64,000 nt of DNA from Montifringilla adamsi (Eukaryota > Chordata > Aves > Passeriformes > Passeridae): positions 5,819,609-5,883,608 of the forward strand of contig JAGGNK010008337.1 in NCBI GenBank assembly GCA_017590115.1, in the 5' to 3' direction. Positions 49,155 to 62,900 of this stretch are shown here, piece by piece; within the stretch, counting starts at the first letter, position 1, and every line of letters starts with the position of its first letter. The notes beneath the pieces are model-generated. The model saw only the letters and a list, made by a program, of their open reading frames with translations. It searched no databases and was not told where the DNA came from. The translations under genes were made by a program, and so were the position numbers.

Positions 49155-49976
49155 TGTATCAGCATGGGGTTTTGATGGTGGATGCTGCTACCTATTTCCC
49201 AAAAAGCATCTCCTGTGGAAAAGCTGATTGGGTAGGCATTCAGGCAAGGCAGTCAGGTCCACACACCACACTCACCACAGCTGTCGCTACAGGACACAAA
49301 ATAACACGTCACGGACACGCTGCTTTTTCAAGGTAAAAATGGCACTTTTAATTTCTGAGTCCAACATTTATAGATTTCCAAAAGTGACAGTGGATTGGAG
49401 GGTGACAGTGCCGCCTCTCCAATGACACTGGACAAACCAACAGTCCATCAAATTTCTCCTCCTCCATAAAAGAAGGCAAAAAAATAAGTTATTTACATAA
49501 AGTGTGTGAGAAAGTTTGTTACAAGAATGTAAACATCAGAAGGCTTAGAAAAAACTTAAAAAATCAGGGCGACACACAGCTAGCACAGCAAAGAGAGGCA
49601 GGAGGGCCTTCTCTATGATAAATTCCAGTGAAGGTTTGTTCCAGCACACCAAAGAGAAATCAGGGAGAAAAGACGTGGCCACGTGCTGTGCACAAGGTGA
49701 AGTACTGGTCAGTGGCCAGTGGTCTGAGGGCACAGGGGTGGCACAAAGGAAGGGAAAAGGGCACGGGCCTACAGGGAAGATGGGGCTGGCCACCAGGGAT
49801 ACCACAATCAATGAGGAAACAGGGAAAGGAGAGACTACAAGAATTTGGGACATATGGGGAACGGAGCTGGGATCGTGGTGTAGCAAGGTTCCGTGGGGGA
49901 AGTCTTCTCTTTCCGACTCTGTGGTGTGTTCTTCAAATCCCTGTGGATTTCCCTGAAGGGTTCAAAGGATTCCACA
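49155..49976 (-). mobile_element. Solo LTR, family E, full length
   Basis: An 822-bp TG...CA element on the minus strand (plus-strand ends 'tgtatcagcatggggttt' and 'aaggattccaca') is flanked by a 6-bp duplication with one mismatch (AATAGC/ACTAGC). A minus-strand ATTAAA signal lies at 49347-49352. It is the same family and orientation as the LTR at 46869-47691, with clear similarity at both ends. Open frames of up to 117 codons cross it on both strands (49545-49886 minus; 49615-49956 and 49628-49981 plus); they lie in LTR sequence and are not retroviral genes. Six-base duplications suggest ERVK/ERV2-type integration, but class is inferred from that alone. Confidence 0.85.
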
Positions 49977-49982
49977 ACTAGC
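49977..49982. repeat. Target-site duplication, right copy (ACTAGC)
   Basis: Pairs with 49149-49154 with one mismatch. Confidence 0.65.
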
Positions 49983-52040
49983 CACTAGATAAAGACAGAG
50001 CTGGAATGAGGACAGTAAATGGGCTCCCTACTTGCTTCTGACACTGGTCATTGCAGACCCAAGCCTATAGAACAGGGTCCTTGAACAATTTTCTGTCTAG
50101 AGACTGAGCTGCTCTCAGCCTGTCCACTGACCCCTTGCTGATCTCTGTATTATTCCAGCAGCTCGGAGTTAGTGTTTCAGCAGTTGTGAGGGGAGCAATC
50201 AGGGTTGGTTCCATAAACTATCCAAACCAAGGAAGATGCACAGAACCAAATATATCCTTGGAAAGAGATATAAATAATGAACAGCTACATTATGGGTAAA
50301 CAAGTATGGATCTTCTTCCTTTTTAGGTTTTTGTTAATAATCTATAATGGCAGCAGAGCCCATATGAATAGATTATAAACTTCAGATGAAATATAATGGC
50401 ATGCCATTAAGAATTAATTTTTCTTTCTGAAAAGATAGTAAGCTTCAAGATGCTTGGTGGAATTCAGATAATATAAATCTGAGTTCTGTCACAGCCTTAA
50501 AATATTGCTACCTCTGCTTCACATTCTTCCTTTCCTGCATTTCCCACCAGACTTTCCTCAAAAAAAATTTTTTGTGGACATACCTGTAGGTTTTAGTTCA
50601 GTCACAAAGCTGCAAGCTGGAAGAAAAAAAATTGTTCAAAATTCACAGTGCTTTGCATTTTTAAGAGAACTAAAAATTTAACAGGAGAATTGCTCTCTAT
50701 TTGAGGGTGACTAAGCCAATTTATCTAAAAAACAGCCACTGAAATTCTAAATTATAAGAATTTAAATTATATATTTCAAAATATTACAAGTCATAATACT
50801 GGAAAAGGGTTTTTTATCACTTTTTTTTTAAACTTTCCTACTCACGTCAAGTAGAAATAGCAAGGTGCTTTAGAGTTCCCAAAACGCTTTTTCCCCCCAT
50901 ATTAAGAAACCCCAAATCATTGTTCCCATTAAAAAATAATAATTTTTCCCCCCACATTCTTACTGTTATCCAGTGCCACAACCCCACTTTATGTGATTCA
51001 CTGTGCTACTGGTAGGTTACAAGTAAATGAGTTTTGTGTGGTTGGGAACTTTGGAAAGTGAGATTGAGCTTGGTGGGTGTTCTTTCTCCTTTTTTTGTTT
51101 TCAGTTAATCATTTTTAATCATTTGTCCAAGTGTAGTGCTCAGAAAAATAGTGGATCATCAGCTTGTGCTGGAAACTGGCAGAATTAGTTTCATTGTTGT
51201 TTCATTATCTGTGTGTAGCTCTGGTGGGACATTCACAGGCTGACCTATGAAAACTTTTTATTCTACCCTGACCTTTTTAAACAGATGATGTTGGCACACA
51301 TAAATAGCAAACTGTGCAGATGGGCTTGGTTTTTCTTCAGTAGACTGAGAGCAACAAGTCTGGTAAGTGGCACCTTGAATTTTGATTTGAAACTGAATCC
51401 CCAGGAGTGGGAAGGTTATTTGACTGCTCCAAACCCACTTAAATGCCAGCTTCCTCAAGAAGATTAATTTGATGGAAGGAAAAAAAAATAAATCAAGAAT
51501 CTGCTATTATAGCTTGAAGATTGAACTGAGACAGGTTTTGTCATCTGTAGCTGGCTAGGTTTCTTTCACATTTGAATTTCACTCCTTGAAAATGCTGAAT
51601 TAGCCCATCTGTTCACATTTAATTTTCCCTTTCTGCTGGGACTTGACTTGGTCTTCTTGTGTGTCACTCAGGCACATTTCCAAAGTGCCTACATGTAAAG
51701 TATTCATTGCTTTCTCCTGAAACAGTAAAAATGATGCCTGCTCTCCTTAGCTAACAACAGCCTCCTAGGATACTCTGTAGTACAGGGAACATCTGTCCCT
51801 GGAATGTGCTTCATCTGTGCAATGCCTTTAGTGGTATTAACTGAATTTTTTTCCCCAAGAATTAATTTTAAACTCTTTTCTGGGCAGTGTTGCTGTCCCA
51901 CATTTTTTAGTTACACTGAAAATATTCTCACTTTGTGTATTTTCTTTAAATGAGGAGCAATCAGGATAATAAACTGGAGCTTCCATGCACCCTAAACTAG
52001 GAGAAATTTTAAGCAGCTTACAGAGGATTGGATGAACCAT
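49983..52040. other. Unique non-coding DNA
   Basis: No gene or transposon is recognised. AT-rich, especially 50600-50960, with several A- and T-runs. Confidence 0.45.
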
Positions 52041-52118
52041 TAAAAACCCCAAACCAACCAACAACAAGAAAAAACCCAAACCAATCAAACAAAACCAAAC
52101 AAACCAACCAACCCCCCA
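52041..52118. repeat. A/C-rich low-complexity (CCAA/CAAA)n
   Basis: Nearly 80 bases made almost entirely of A and C, with repeated 'ccaa' and 'caaa' words ending in a C6 run. Confidence 0.85.
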
Positions 52119-54580
52119 GCATTTTACAAGGATTATTTAAATTATCTTAAATTTACACCTACAAGAATCAATATCTCACTGAGTGTTTATTTGAAATTCT
52201 CTTAGTTTGCTCACCCATAAGATATTTCCCTTAACATGTATTTTAGGACTGAGATATTTAGCAGTCATGACAAATGATCTGAGATTTTCTGACCACATCA
52301 TGTGACTGTAGATTATTAGATTGTAGCTGTTAATTTTCCAGCAAAGTATGGTCTTTATGAGGAATATGAAAACATAGTATGATATTCATTTTACTTTGTT
52401 TTTGCAACCCCAAAGTCAGGAGCTAGTTTAAACTGATTTACACAGAGAGGTAAACACTCCTAGAGAATGATGCCCTCCACCCTACTATAGGATAAAATCC
52501 CTTCTGGAAGTGCTCACCTCTGTAAATATAGGAAAAAGGGTCCTTAGAAGTTCAGGTTGTGCTTAACCATGAACATAATCAAATATAATAAAGCTGAATC
52601 CTTTTTCCCCCTAACAATCATAATAAGCTTTCAAGTCAAGGGTTAAAACTGAGTTTCTTCACCTAGAGGAAGTCATTATAGGAAACAGAGGTTTTGGCCA
52701 GGATTTTTTTTAATTGCAATTTAAATACACACTGATTCTCTTCACAGCAATTAGAGCAGCCAGCTAGAGGTTGGCTTTGGCCCCTTTCTCAAGTCAAAGT
52801 CAACTTCTACCCTCTTGCCAAGAAAAAAGTCAAGATCTTGTCATGCATGTAAACATAAAAATGAACATTTGAAATACCTGGGGTCTCAAAATCTTACTTA
52901 TAGAACTCTCCTTATTTTTACAATGAATAATTCAATACTTTGTAAAACAATACAAAAAAAACCAATAGAAACACAGAAAAATATTTCACCAAAAGGGGCT
53001 CTGTTAGCTTCAGCTCCATGAGTAGTAACAGAGGTTAAAATCAGTGTGTAAAAACTGGCTCTGCTGCTGGAAGCTGTTTCAAACTGTGGGTTAAGAAGTC
53101 GCTGCTGTTGGGACATAACACTGTCAGGCATTGAACTTTTCCAGCTGCCACTTCAAAGTTTCTTCCGTGAGCATGATACTCGCCACGGTGATGGCCAAAA
53201 AATTTCAGCAACAACCTGTTTCGCAGTTTTTGGAAAGAGCACAGACTTGGTGGCAGAAAGACACAGCACAGACAGGTTCTTTAGCACATAGGCTAATACT
53301 TTATAGCATTAAAAATAGAAATCAAATTACCTGAATAGCTCAATTAACCATGAAATTGCTGCTGACTAAATGTCACTCTTCACTGTTTTGATGCTTCTGC
53401 TTGACAGAAGAGCAATAAGTCCCCAAAGTCACAGGTAGTAAAGCAGGTGACACATACTCTGTATATCTTAGTGCCCTGAAAGAGGCATGTGAGCACATGG
53501 ATGTGAGGAAGACCTGAGTGTTCAAATGTTCTAGGTGTGCAGATTGGCTGATGCACCCCTTAGTACATACTTTGCTTCCAGGAGAGAGCAACCTGAATTT
53601 GTGCACTTGTACACCCTGAAAAGCAACAGGTAAATATGTAATTTCTTTAGCCTCATATGTTGAAAACTCCTAATTTCTTTTATATTTTATTCTATCTTCC
53701 CTGTGCTCTGCACTCCCTACAAAATTCAGCCTAATGTTTCTTCTACCCAGAAAATGGGTATTTGGCAGAGATTGCAGAAGAACAATCTGGCAGTTGCATA
53801 ATTATTTAAATTATCAAATAGTTCTGATTCCTGTCGTTGTTATGGGCTCTTTCTTTCAGTGGATGGGAACATGAACCTATCCCTTCCTTGCAAGCTCTGC
53901 CTCTCCTTGAGAGTAACATTTATTCTACAAAGCTTACGTTTGGCTACACAGCACAGTGGAAATTCACATAACTAGAAATAAGTTATCCTTCCCACCACCT
54001 GGCTCTCTTTGCTGGTTAACTATGGTGCTGCTGGTTTTATGGAATTGGAATTTAATGGCTGTGAAGACTGTTGCTGTGTAAGGTGCAACAAATCCTCAGG
54101 TCCAGTGCCAGATAAATGCAGGGTGACGTGGGCTGCTTCTTAGGGTCACCCAGTCTCAAGCAGCACCAGCAGCTGTCTGGGCTGCTTTTCCTCAAAGCTG
54201 GTTCTGGCTGTGGTCTGGTGCTGTTAAACCCCAAGCCTTTGGGAGCCTCAGCTGAGTTCTCAGGTCCTGACTTGGCTCCAAGAGTTGCCTCAGTTGTGGA
54301 ATAAGAACTACTTGTTCCCCTATATTTGCAGCCTATGGATTCTCTCCTTCAGCAGTGTGTGCTTCTGGTCCCCCCCCAACTGCAGTGTATCCAGCACAGC
54401 CTATTTGCAAGCAAGGACTCCTAACATTTTGGCTGGAAATTCTACCCCACTGCTGTCTGCCTTGCTGGATTGACTCAGTGTCTTGTGTGTCAACTGCTGG
54501 ACTGCTTTGCATCGCCACCTGGTACAGGGAGAGAGAGAAAAGCAGTATCCTTTACCTTGGGAAGGGAGCAGTGAGCTGCA
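52119..54580. other. Unique non-coding DNA
   Basis: No gene or transposon is recognised. Open frames of up to about 139 codons around 54050-54770 occur in several frames on both strands and are not family-like. Confidence 0.45.
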
Positions 54581-54612
54581 GCAGAAGAAGAAGAAGGAGA
54601 AGGGAGGGGGCA
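54581..54612 (+). repeat. (GAA)n purine tract
   Basis: About five AGA/AGG units followed by GGGAGGGGG; a pure purine run of about 30 bases that could slip or adopt a triplex. Confidence 0.8.
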
Positions 54613-57600
54613 GGAATGAGTACCTCCACACTGGCAAGGGGAGTGATGTCTGCTCTTGCCAATGACGCTGCTGAGGTGTCTAGGCCAAGTGTTGTCACAG
54701 TCCTGCCTTGTCTTCCTTGGGCTGCTTCCAGCCTGCTTTCAGAACTCCATTTGACCCAATCACTTTGGTCTTAGAGTATTTAGCCATATGCTTCTCTAGG
54801 GATCCAGAGGTTATCTGTGGATAACTCTGTACCCTCTGTCACCTGCAAGCCTTAACATCCAGCCTCCCCAGGAGCACGTCGACAGCTCCAGTAAGCCAGA
54901 ACTGACACACACCTGACCAGAAGTTCTTCCACACTTCAGGATAAGTGTGGATTGAGAACTGTGTGTCTGTATACTCTGGCACAGACTTATTCTGCTGTCA
55001 CATATGCTTCCATGACAGCATGACAAGCCATGTATGTTGTTCACTAGGTTGACAAATAAGCCTGGGTACTCTGTTCACTTAAATAACTGTACCTTTAAAT
55101 GATCCATGAAAATTTTCACCAGCTCATATCTTACCACGTCCTGGATATCAATATAATACCAGTTCCTGTGACTGGGAATTACCTACCTCTACACTACTTT
55201 GTTCCTGGTAATTGGAATGACCCCTTGTCAGAGCAAATGCTCTTTTTCTGCTGCTTTTTTTCTGTGCTCAGGCAGACACTTGAAGGCTGGGGACAGCCAT
55301 CCGGGTTTCCAGAGCTGTGCTGTGAGGAGGCTCTGTGGTGTGCAGCCTCCTGTGCAGCCTGACTGCACACTGGCACTGAACCAACACCCTCCAGAACTGA
55401 CAGCTATAGTAGAAGATGATATATTATACCTACTAATTTCTGGATTACTGCACAGCAGTTTACCTATTTAAATTCTTCTATGGGACTGGGGACTGCTGTG
55501 GATTTCAAACAGCTGTTCCCAACCATTGACACTTTCAGAAGGTAATAAAGCTAGATGCAAATTGACCATTGAATAGCAGGAGGGGGAAAAAAAAGTAGAA
55601 AATCAGCTGTCACTGTTGCACAGAAGGAAGCCCAGCATCCTCTGCCCGTAGTGTGAAGCAACAGAAGTTTGATTTCCTCCCTCTTTCTAGTGAGTTTGAA
55701 TTTCCAAACTTCTCATGAGAGTCATAAATTGTAAATTGAATTTGAACTTCTTAACTCCAGATCTCCAAAGTATGTGAAGTAGAGAAGAAATCTTTAGGCA
55801 TAGACAAGTTCTCTTTCCTGGCACAAAGCACTGTTGAATAAGTTATTAATAGGAAGCAGAAAAATTTTGCTTTTAAAACCAGACAAGTACTTACTATCTG
55901 GGCCTTAGCTGTGTATTGCTTCCCAACTCCATTGCCATGGACAAAATGGGTCATTAGGTTTCTTTCTGCATTTTTTTCTTCTTTCTTCTGGGAAATTTTT
56001 TATTTCTCATTCTACCTTTTTACTCTTTTTAGTTACATGACACTAAACAAAGATGTTTGTGCCTTTTCTTCTCTGTATAGCATTGAGTAGAGATGGATTT
56101 TGTGTAGCTTTTTATATATTTTGAATAGACCCTATCCTGCTCATATAAATTGCAAAACTGTTTTGTTGTAGCTTCTGACAACCTCATTAGTTTGTTACCA
56201 GAGGCAATTCATTACAAACCTCACAAGAATAGCAGCCCAAATATCCCTGTGTTGGTGCACCACTGAGAGCCAAAGTAAATGGGAAGAAACTAATCTTAGT
56301 TTTTGGGTTTGGTTGGGTTTTTTTTTTTTTTTAAGTAGGAATTAATGAGATAATGGAAAAGGTTATATAAGAAATTGAAGAACATATGCATCTTCTGTTC
56401 ATCCCAGTTCTGTACATTACTTTTAGCTGCATCAGTGCATCCAGTCCTTGAAGACTGCAGGATCTTGTGGCCTGTGAGAAAAATATTTCCCTACAAATGC
56501 AAGTTTTCTTTGTGAATTCTTTCTGTGAGGAAAAAAAAAATGAAGCAAAGGCCTGAACTAAGTCTTTTAACAGTGCTGTTGTTTTAAAAGCCAGTTCTTG
56601 AGGAAGCCTTGTTGTTGGGATGAATGGGAGTTGGGAAAACAAGCATGTGCTAATCAAACAGGAGTGTGAGGTGGATAACTGCCTATTTTTACCAGAAATT
56701 GTAAGCAGAACATCCAGTTGGGATTTACTGGAATATTTGATGAGGGATAAAGTCCATACTGCTGTGCTAACACGTTTGTATCCCAGTTCATGGTCTGACA
56801 AGTTTTCTGACAATCTAGCCTAATACTTGCAGTATATTTGCAGGGACATGAGGGAGAAGGTTACAAAAGCAAATTGTACCCTTCTAAAGGTTACGTGCCC
56901 AGGGCAGTCTCTCCATCACTGCAGAAAGATGCTCCAAATTCCTTCAGTAAGGTTCTGTACAGAATAATGCAGGACAAGCATCTCCTTCCCTCTCTTCTCT
57001 CTCCCTTCCACCTGCCCTGGGACAAAAATGAAGCTTAAAGAGATTAACCTTCTTAATCTAAAGCAGAGCATGGCAAACAGTTCCCAGGACATGAATGTGA
57101 CAGAATTTGGAAAAAAAAACAAAACAATCTTTATAAATAATAATGAAAAAGGTGAACTGATAATAAAGGCTTCATGCTTATGACTCGAAAGGCTGCCTTC
57201 AGCCCTAATGGGAAAGATAATTTGCAGAAGCTAATTTTCTGGGTCTATTTCCAAAAAAACCCCATAAGATCACTGATTATTTTTGCTGGTAATCTGTCAA
57301 ACCACAACTGGAGTGAAATAATTACTTTATTTCATACAGACCATCAAATAGTTTTCCCAACATTAATTCTCAGCCACCAGTGATGCTGGTTACATCTGAA
57401 TCGCTGACCTGGAAAAGCTCTGAAAGTTGCTGCCAATTCCCCACAGCCATCCAGATTCCTTCCCAGTGAGAGACAATTCTATGGGAGACCAATTAAAATA
57501 GCATCTGTGAATTAAATAAATCTATAAAAAGCATCTATTTTTCTCTGCAATGTGCATGGAAATTAGCAGAGTATTTTTAAATAAATGCCTGATGAACAAA

Positions 57601-60600
57601 TAAGCCTCTCTGGGGAGGAGGGGAGTAGATAAATTTCCTGTATAAGCTTGGAATAATGAAAGAGTAAATGATTAATTTTTGAAGGTTCCGCTTGATATAA
57701 TTTGGGATTTTTGTGGTAAAGATTTATTTCAAATTTTTTACATGGTAAAAAATAAAAATCAAAATAATCTGAATGTCTGAAGAACTAAACTGGCTTTCTA
57801 AAATGTCCCTGTTAAATACTTTTGGTATATTTTTTGCATTTTCCACTTCAATTTTGAGAATCCAAATTCTGTATCTTTTGAGGAACAAAAATTCCTGTTT
57901 CCCCACACAGCATTAGAGATCTTGTCATTATTTCCAGTTAAAAGAATGATGAATGGTGTCATTACTGTTTGATAGCAGTTTAGGATGGATTAACCTGCAG
58001 TACTAAATCAAAATTCTGCAGAAACCTTCAGATATATAGATTCTTTCTTTTTCTTGTGGAGATGCCTTTTGATTGTTCCTTAGACTATGAGAACTTTCCT
58101 AGTTTTCATGTAGACTCATAAATACATGGGTTTGATAATTTAGGATAATTTTACTGCTGCTGTATTTTGTCATCACTAGCCTTGAGTTTTATAGATTTGA
58201 TCAACTGCTATCCAGAGGTAGGTTTTACATAGTTTCTACCCAAAATGGATTGGCACAGGAAAAAAAGGGAGCTTTGACAGGAAAACTAAGCCTGTTCATA
58301 CTCCAGTTTGTTTTCAAACTAAAACAGACCTACTTTTACATAATTAGGTTATACAATTTCACTTTATATCTTGTAGCTCTTATCAGTAATAATATAGGAG
58401 CAACAAATCCTCAGTTTATCAGAGAATAAGCTTTGAATGTTCTGATGCAGAACTGCAGGCATGGAAATGGACAGTTTGTAGTGATTGGCAAGTCAGTTGG
58501 TGAGCCCAGGTGTTTCTGAAGCTCCTGCCTCTCTGTAGCTATTTGTCTTGCAACAGGCATTTGCCAATAAATCCATTTTGATGGTGATCCTCACAACCTC
58601 TCACTTTCTCCCCTGCCCTCTTTTTTGCCAAAGATGCTTGGCCACTGCTTGCCAAGAGAGAACAACGCCCTGCAATATGGTCCTGTGTGTTGTGCCCCTA
58701 GAGCTAAGGCCCAGGCAGGTCTGCAGCAGATTGTTCTACTGCTTTTGGGGACCTCCAGAGCCTGCTGCCTGACAGGTTTTCTAGGAGTTTGTCAGTGAAC
58801 AGATTTGCCACCCACAAAAGTACAGGCTGCTTCATGCATGTTAGGTTACTTAATGTCAGATTTTTTTTGCTAAACAAGATGAAGGATAAATTAATAGGTT
58901 TACCTTGAAAACATAGCTTTGCAAATGTGGAAAACATTACTTTTAAACAACATGCATGTTTCTTTAATGTTGGATTGCAGCTGCTCTAGACATTCTTGTG
59001 CTCTTAAGCAGGTAAGTGCACTCTACAAACTTGGAAAGTTTCAAGACATGGCACAGGCAACCTGTCCATTTTCAAGCTATTATTTAAGTAACTCTTCTAC
59101 CCCCTTATTTGATACTGGTTCTGGGAGTATTGTTCACCAGAAAATATCATTCTACCTTATAGATAAGAACTGTACTTAGGCTATCATGTGGCCATTAATC
59201 TGCTAATGCTTATCCTTTTGGCAAAATGTAACTTTATCTCTGTTCTTTGCTGCCACATCCCAGCCTCTTTGCTTCCATCCAGCTCTTTATGGCACTCTCC
59301 AACAAGTGCTTAACTTTAACAGACACTGGGTCTTTTTCATGCATCAGAGCCCAAAAGCTTGGCACCTGTTTAGGTACTGAACTCTTGGAAAGCTTTGCTC
59401 AGGTGGAGGCTGACAGCCTGGTGCTCTCCGGAGGTTGCCAGTGCAGACAGGGAACTGCTCTGTTACTCTCATGGACCTGCATGTGCAAACTTGTGACTTT
59501 CTGTGTGATAAAATGCATCTCTCTCGTTCCATCTGCCTTGGGTGGAATTATCCATGAAAGGCACAAAAATTTTATGCCTTTCTGGCAGAAGATTGCGGTA
59601 CTCCTGATGCAGTTGGGGTTAAACATAGAAGCAAAATTGTAATAAAGTTCTTTGCTTTCTGGCCCTAAATCACTACAACCCTGTGTCTGCAGTGAGTTTT
59701 GGATCAGGCTCTGTATTGTTGTCCTTGTGTATTTGTACATAGAGAATACTAGTATCAGCTTCTTGGTTATTCTCTTTTTTTTTTCACAAGTTGCAGAGAA
59801 GGGGAAATATTCCAGTGCTTGCTCCCAACAATAACAGCTTTAACCAGTCTCTCTTTGAAGAAATTGTATCTCTGGAGTTTATTTGCTTTCTGCATACATA
59901 TTCTCAGTTCTTTCCAGGTCTTCATAGCTACCATTTGAGAAAGAGGGAAAAAAAGAAACACATTTTGATTACAGCTATTGATCTTTAAGCTTTGCTGCTC
60001 ACGTACAGGTATGCTTTGCATACTCCTTGACAGACACTGAAGATTTATGGAGCTTGAAAGAATTAACCCTAAATTCAAGCTCTTGGGGTTACCTTTCCTC
60101 CTCATTTAGGGTTTATTTTATTATTCAATGGATGGACTAAAACTAGCTCCCTCAAACTAGTTCTTAAGAGCACATGTATAGAAACAGACTTATCATCCTA
60201 TTTACTCAGGGATGAAATCATATTAACGTTAATACTTCATAAGCAAAAAAACTAAACATATTCTGTGCATAGGTTATGTGTTAGTACCCTGTATGAAAGG
60301 TAATTTTTTGTCCCAAGTTTCAGAGCAAATTAAAGCTTGTCCATGCTGACTGTGACTGATAGGAAGCCAATAGATAGATATTTTTGTAGTATTTATGAAA
60401 GAGTTTTTCATAAAGGATTATATATCCTGCAGGGGTTTGCTACTTTTCCTGCAGTACTGCTTGTGATTCCTGACACTTTCTCCACCGCATCGCCTGCTTT
60501 TGCAGAGGGGAGGAGAAAACACCTTGTTTTGTGGAGAGCAGTGAGCAAGCTATGGGTGGCCAGGAAGAGGGGACACACATTCATTTTGGCCCTCCATTCA

Positions 60601-60835
60601 GCCCTGTCTTTGTCCATTCCCCCTGCATCTTTGGAACCAATAGCAAGGCTTTTGGGTCAGAGCTATCACAAGATATCTACCTTCGTGGAGTCTAAATAAA
60701 TTAGATTAATGGTGCGTCATTGCTTGGGCAATAGGGATGCCACAGTACTACGAATGACTCCTGTTCATTGAACTGCTATCACCCTGAAAGTGAGTCTTTT
60801 CTTTCACTTTATTCCTAGTTCTTCTTATGGGACAC
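54613..60835. other. Unique non-coding DNA
   Basis: No gene or transposon is recognised over 6.2 kb. A T-run of about 14 lies near 56318-56332. Frames such as 56331-56813 minus (160 codons), 59247-59642 plus and 60337-60699 plus have no family-like motif and no supporting splice pattern. The segment 57480-57640 is AT-rich and repeat-free and may be regulatory. Confidence 0.42.
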
Positions 60836-60880
60836 TGTGGTAATTTCTGGGGTCCCCGTCGAAAGAAGGAAATATGACAC
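60836..60880 (-). mobile_element. Possible LTR end fragment
   Basis: The string 'tgtggtaatttctggggtcc' followed by 'ccgtcgaaagaagga' resembles the plus-strand left end of the LTR at 24279 ('tgtatttgcggggtaccccg' then 'acaaaggaatga'). Similarity is lost within about 45 bp and no other border is found. It may be a truncated LTR or chance likeness. Confidence 0.3.
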
Positions 60881-62734
60881 TATGTTGCTTATACTTTTGC
60901 ACTAGATCAGTCTTGAGTGCTGTTTTTCACCCTGAGTACGGCGCTGTACAGATTGCATCTCTAAAAACCCTGCTGAAAATCCTATATTCTGGAAAGGAAG
61001 GGAACAATCTGAACTAACCCCTGGCAGAAAAAATGCAAAACAGCCCAAAATGAGTGCAGGCTACAGCTAACAAGTCTTTGCTGTTCCAGTCTCTTGACCA
61101 GCATTTCCAAAGTTTGCATTCCTAATCTTTGGATCTCAATCTGTGATCACCTTGGAAGTGGATTTGGAGTAGACACTAATAAAGCACTACTTAGCAAAAC
61201 CCACTGTTGCTGAGCTGGAGCTCTGTTGCTTTCCATAATAGTCAGCACTGTGCTTCCAGAAGGCAGCAACAATTATTGTCTGATAGACAGTATAATACAC
61301 TTACATATTGATTTTTATAAAGCAGGAATGATATTGTTTTCTTTTTGATGTATTAAGAGGCACAGACTTACAGAAATTCAGTGCCAAACAGAAGCCAGAC
61401 AAAGCAAAAAATGTGGCTTGGGCCCTTCCTACTTTAAGGGACTGCCTGTTCTGAGGTGGTTTCGTGGCAGCTGTTGTTTATCAGTGTGTTGATCAGAATT
61501 AGACATCTTATACTGGAGCCATTTATTTGTAAAACCATCATCAAGACTTTGAGACACTTCTCGATTTCTTTCCTTATTTGGGCCATAAAATTTTCCTCTT
61601 GGAGGACTGCTGCATGGACTGGAGTCCTCAGATGCATGTTGTGGAGTTTTAGTAAGTATTTATTTATGTTAGTAGTTCTCTGAGATAGTGGCCATTCTGT
61701 GTAGGAGAAAATCAAGGGTGCTCCTGGTGGGAATGAGAACTGTGCCTTTGCAAAAGGGGAATGACACTCACTGGTGTGGAGGTTCCCAAAGATGCATGAG
61801 AGCTTCTGCCCTGTGGCATCACAGCAGGATTCAGCATTACTCCAATTCCCATTCAGCTGATGAGAAATGCATGAACACAGATACTCGTGCTGGTACTGTT
61901 AAAAAGGTGATTCCCCCAAACTGGCATTAGCATTCCAGCACAACTCTCCTCGTGTTTGCTGTTTATTAGCTTTATCCACTCTTGCTTGAATAGTTCTCTT
62001 GGATATGCATTCACTCTTCTACACCTTTCTTGGGGACAGTGACATTACTACAGAACCTTTTGAGTGTTTTAGGAATTTAAATAAATGGGATGAATGAACT
62101 TTCCAGTTTAGCAGAAGACATCTTAGTGTGGATTTTCACTTTTCATTAGTTGATCCAGCAAGGGAGCTTGTTTCCATGTGACCTATGTTGGACACTGTAG
62201 CCCAGCCGTAGTTGGAAAAGTCCTTTTTATGTAGAGAAGTAGTTAAGATGTGCATGTGTTGTTAGACATCCATGGGGCTTTATTAATTAATTCCCATACT
62301 ATCTGCCATCTCTCATTCCAGAAATAAATTTCACAATATCAGCTAAAGGGTCCCAAAATAGCAGACGAAATGCTGAAAAATGGAGATAAGGAGAATCTTT
62401 CACTCACAAAACTTGTGCTGTGTCAAGTGGACTGTTGTGAGAAATGTGCGTGGCAATTAAGAATTGGTAGAATGTTATACTGCCCAGAGAAAAATGGTTT
62501 TAATTAGCATTATTCTCCAGTATTTTTTGAAAAGGGCATATTTGAATATTCCAAAATATTCATACAGTTAAGTGCCTAGAGCCCTGACATGTTTAGGACT
62601 GATACTACACTCACTTGCAATTTAATCTCTTTCATTTCAAGTTATCATTGAGGGATGTCATGCTTGTAAAGCCAGCAACATACGTCTGCTGTGGCCTGCG
62701 GGGTGTTGAGAAAAAATGTATATATTTCATAAAA
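60881..62734. other. Unique non-coding DNA
   Basis: No gene or transposon is recognised. Short frames near 61434-61930 lie on both strands and are not family-like. Confidence 0.45.
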
Positions 62735-62900
62735 GTATGTGTGTATGTGTCTGTATGTATATATCTATATATATGTGTGTATATGTGTATATATATTCAC
62801 AGTTCATATATAGATATGTGTGTATATATGTATATATACACATGTATATTGATATTATATAATATATATATTATATATTATAATATTATATTATTGTATG
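62735..62900. repeat. Compound (TG)n/(TA)n microsatellite
   Basis: About 165 bases of mixed TATG, TG and TA units, with a nearly pure AT section (62850-62895) made of overlapping palindromes. It should be length-variable and can extrude cruciforms. The 99-codon frame across it (62615-62914) is a by-product. Confidence 0.93.

Noticed and set aside
46869..49976. A provirus with two LTRs enclosing internal retroviral sequence
   Set aside because: Each LTR has its own 6-bp target duplication, and the sequence between them shows no retroviral coding similarity.
49545..49981. Overlapping open frames of 113-117 codons inside the LTR as genes
   Set aside because: They run on both strands within LTR sequence and have no viral or cellular motif; stop-poor GC-rich sequence explains them.
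56331..56813. 160-codon minus-strand frame as a gene
   Set aside because: The translation has no family-like motif and begins and ends in AT-rich unique DNA without promoter or splice support.
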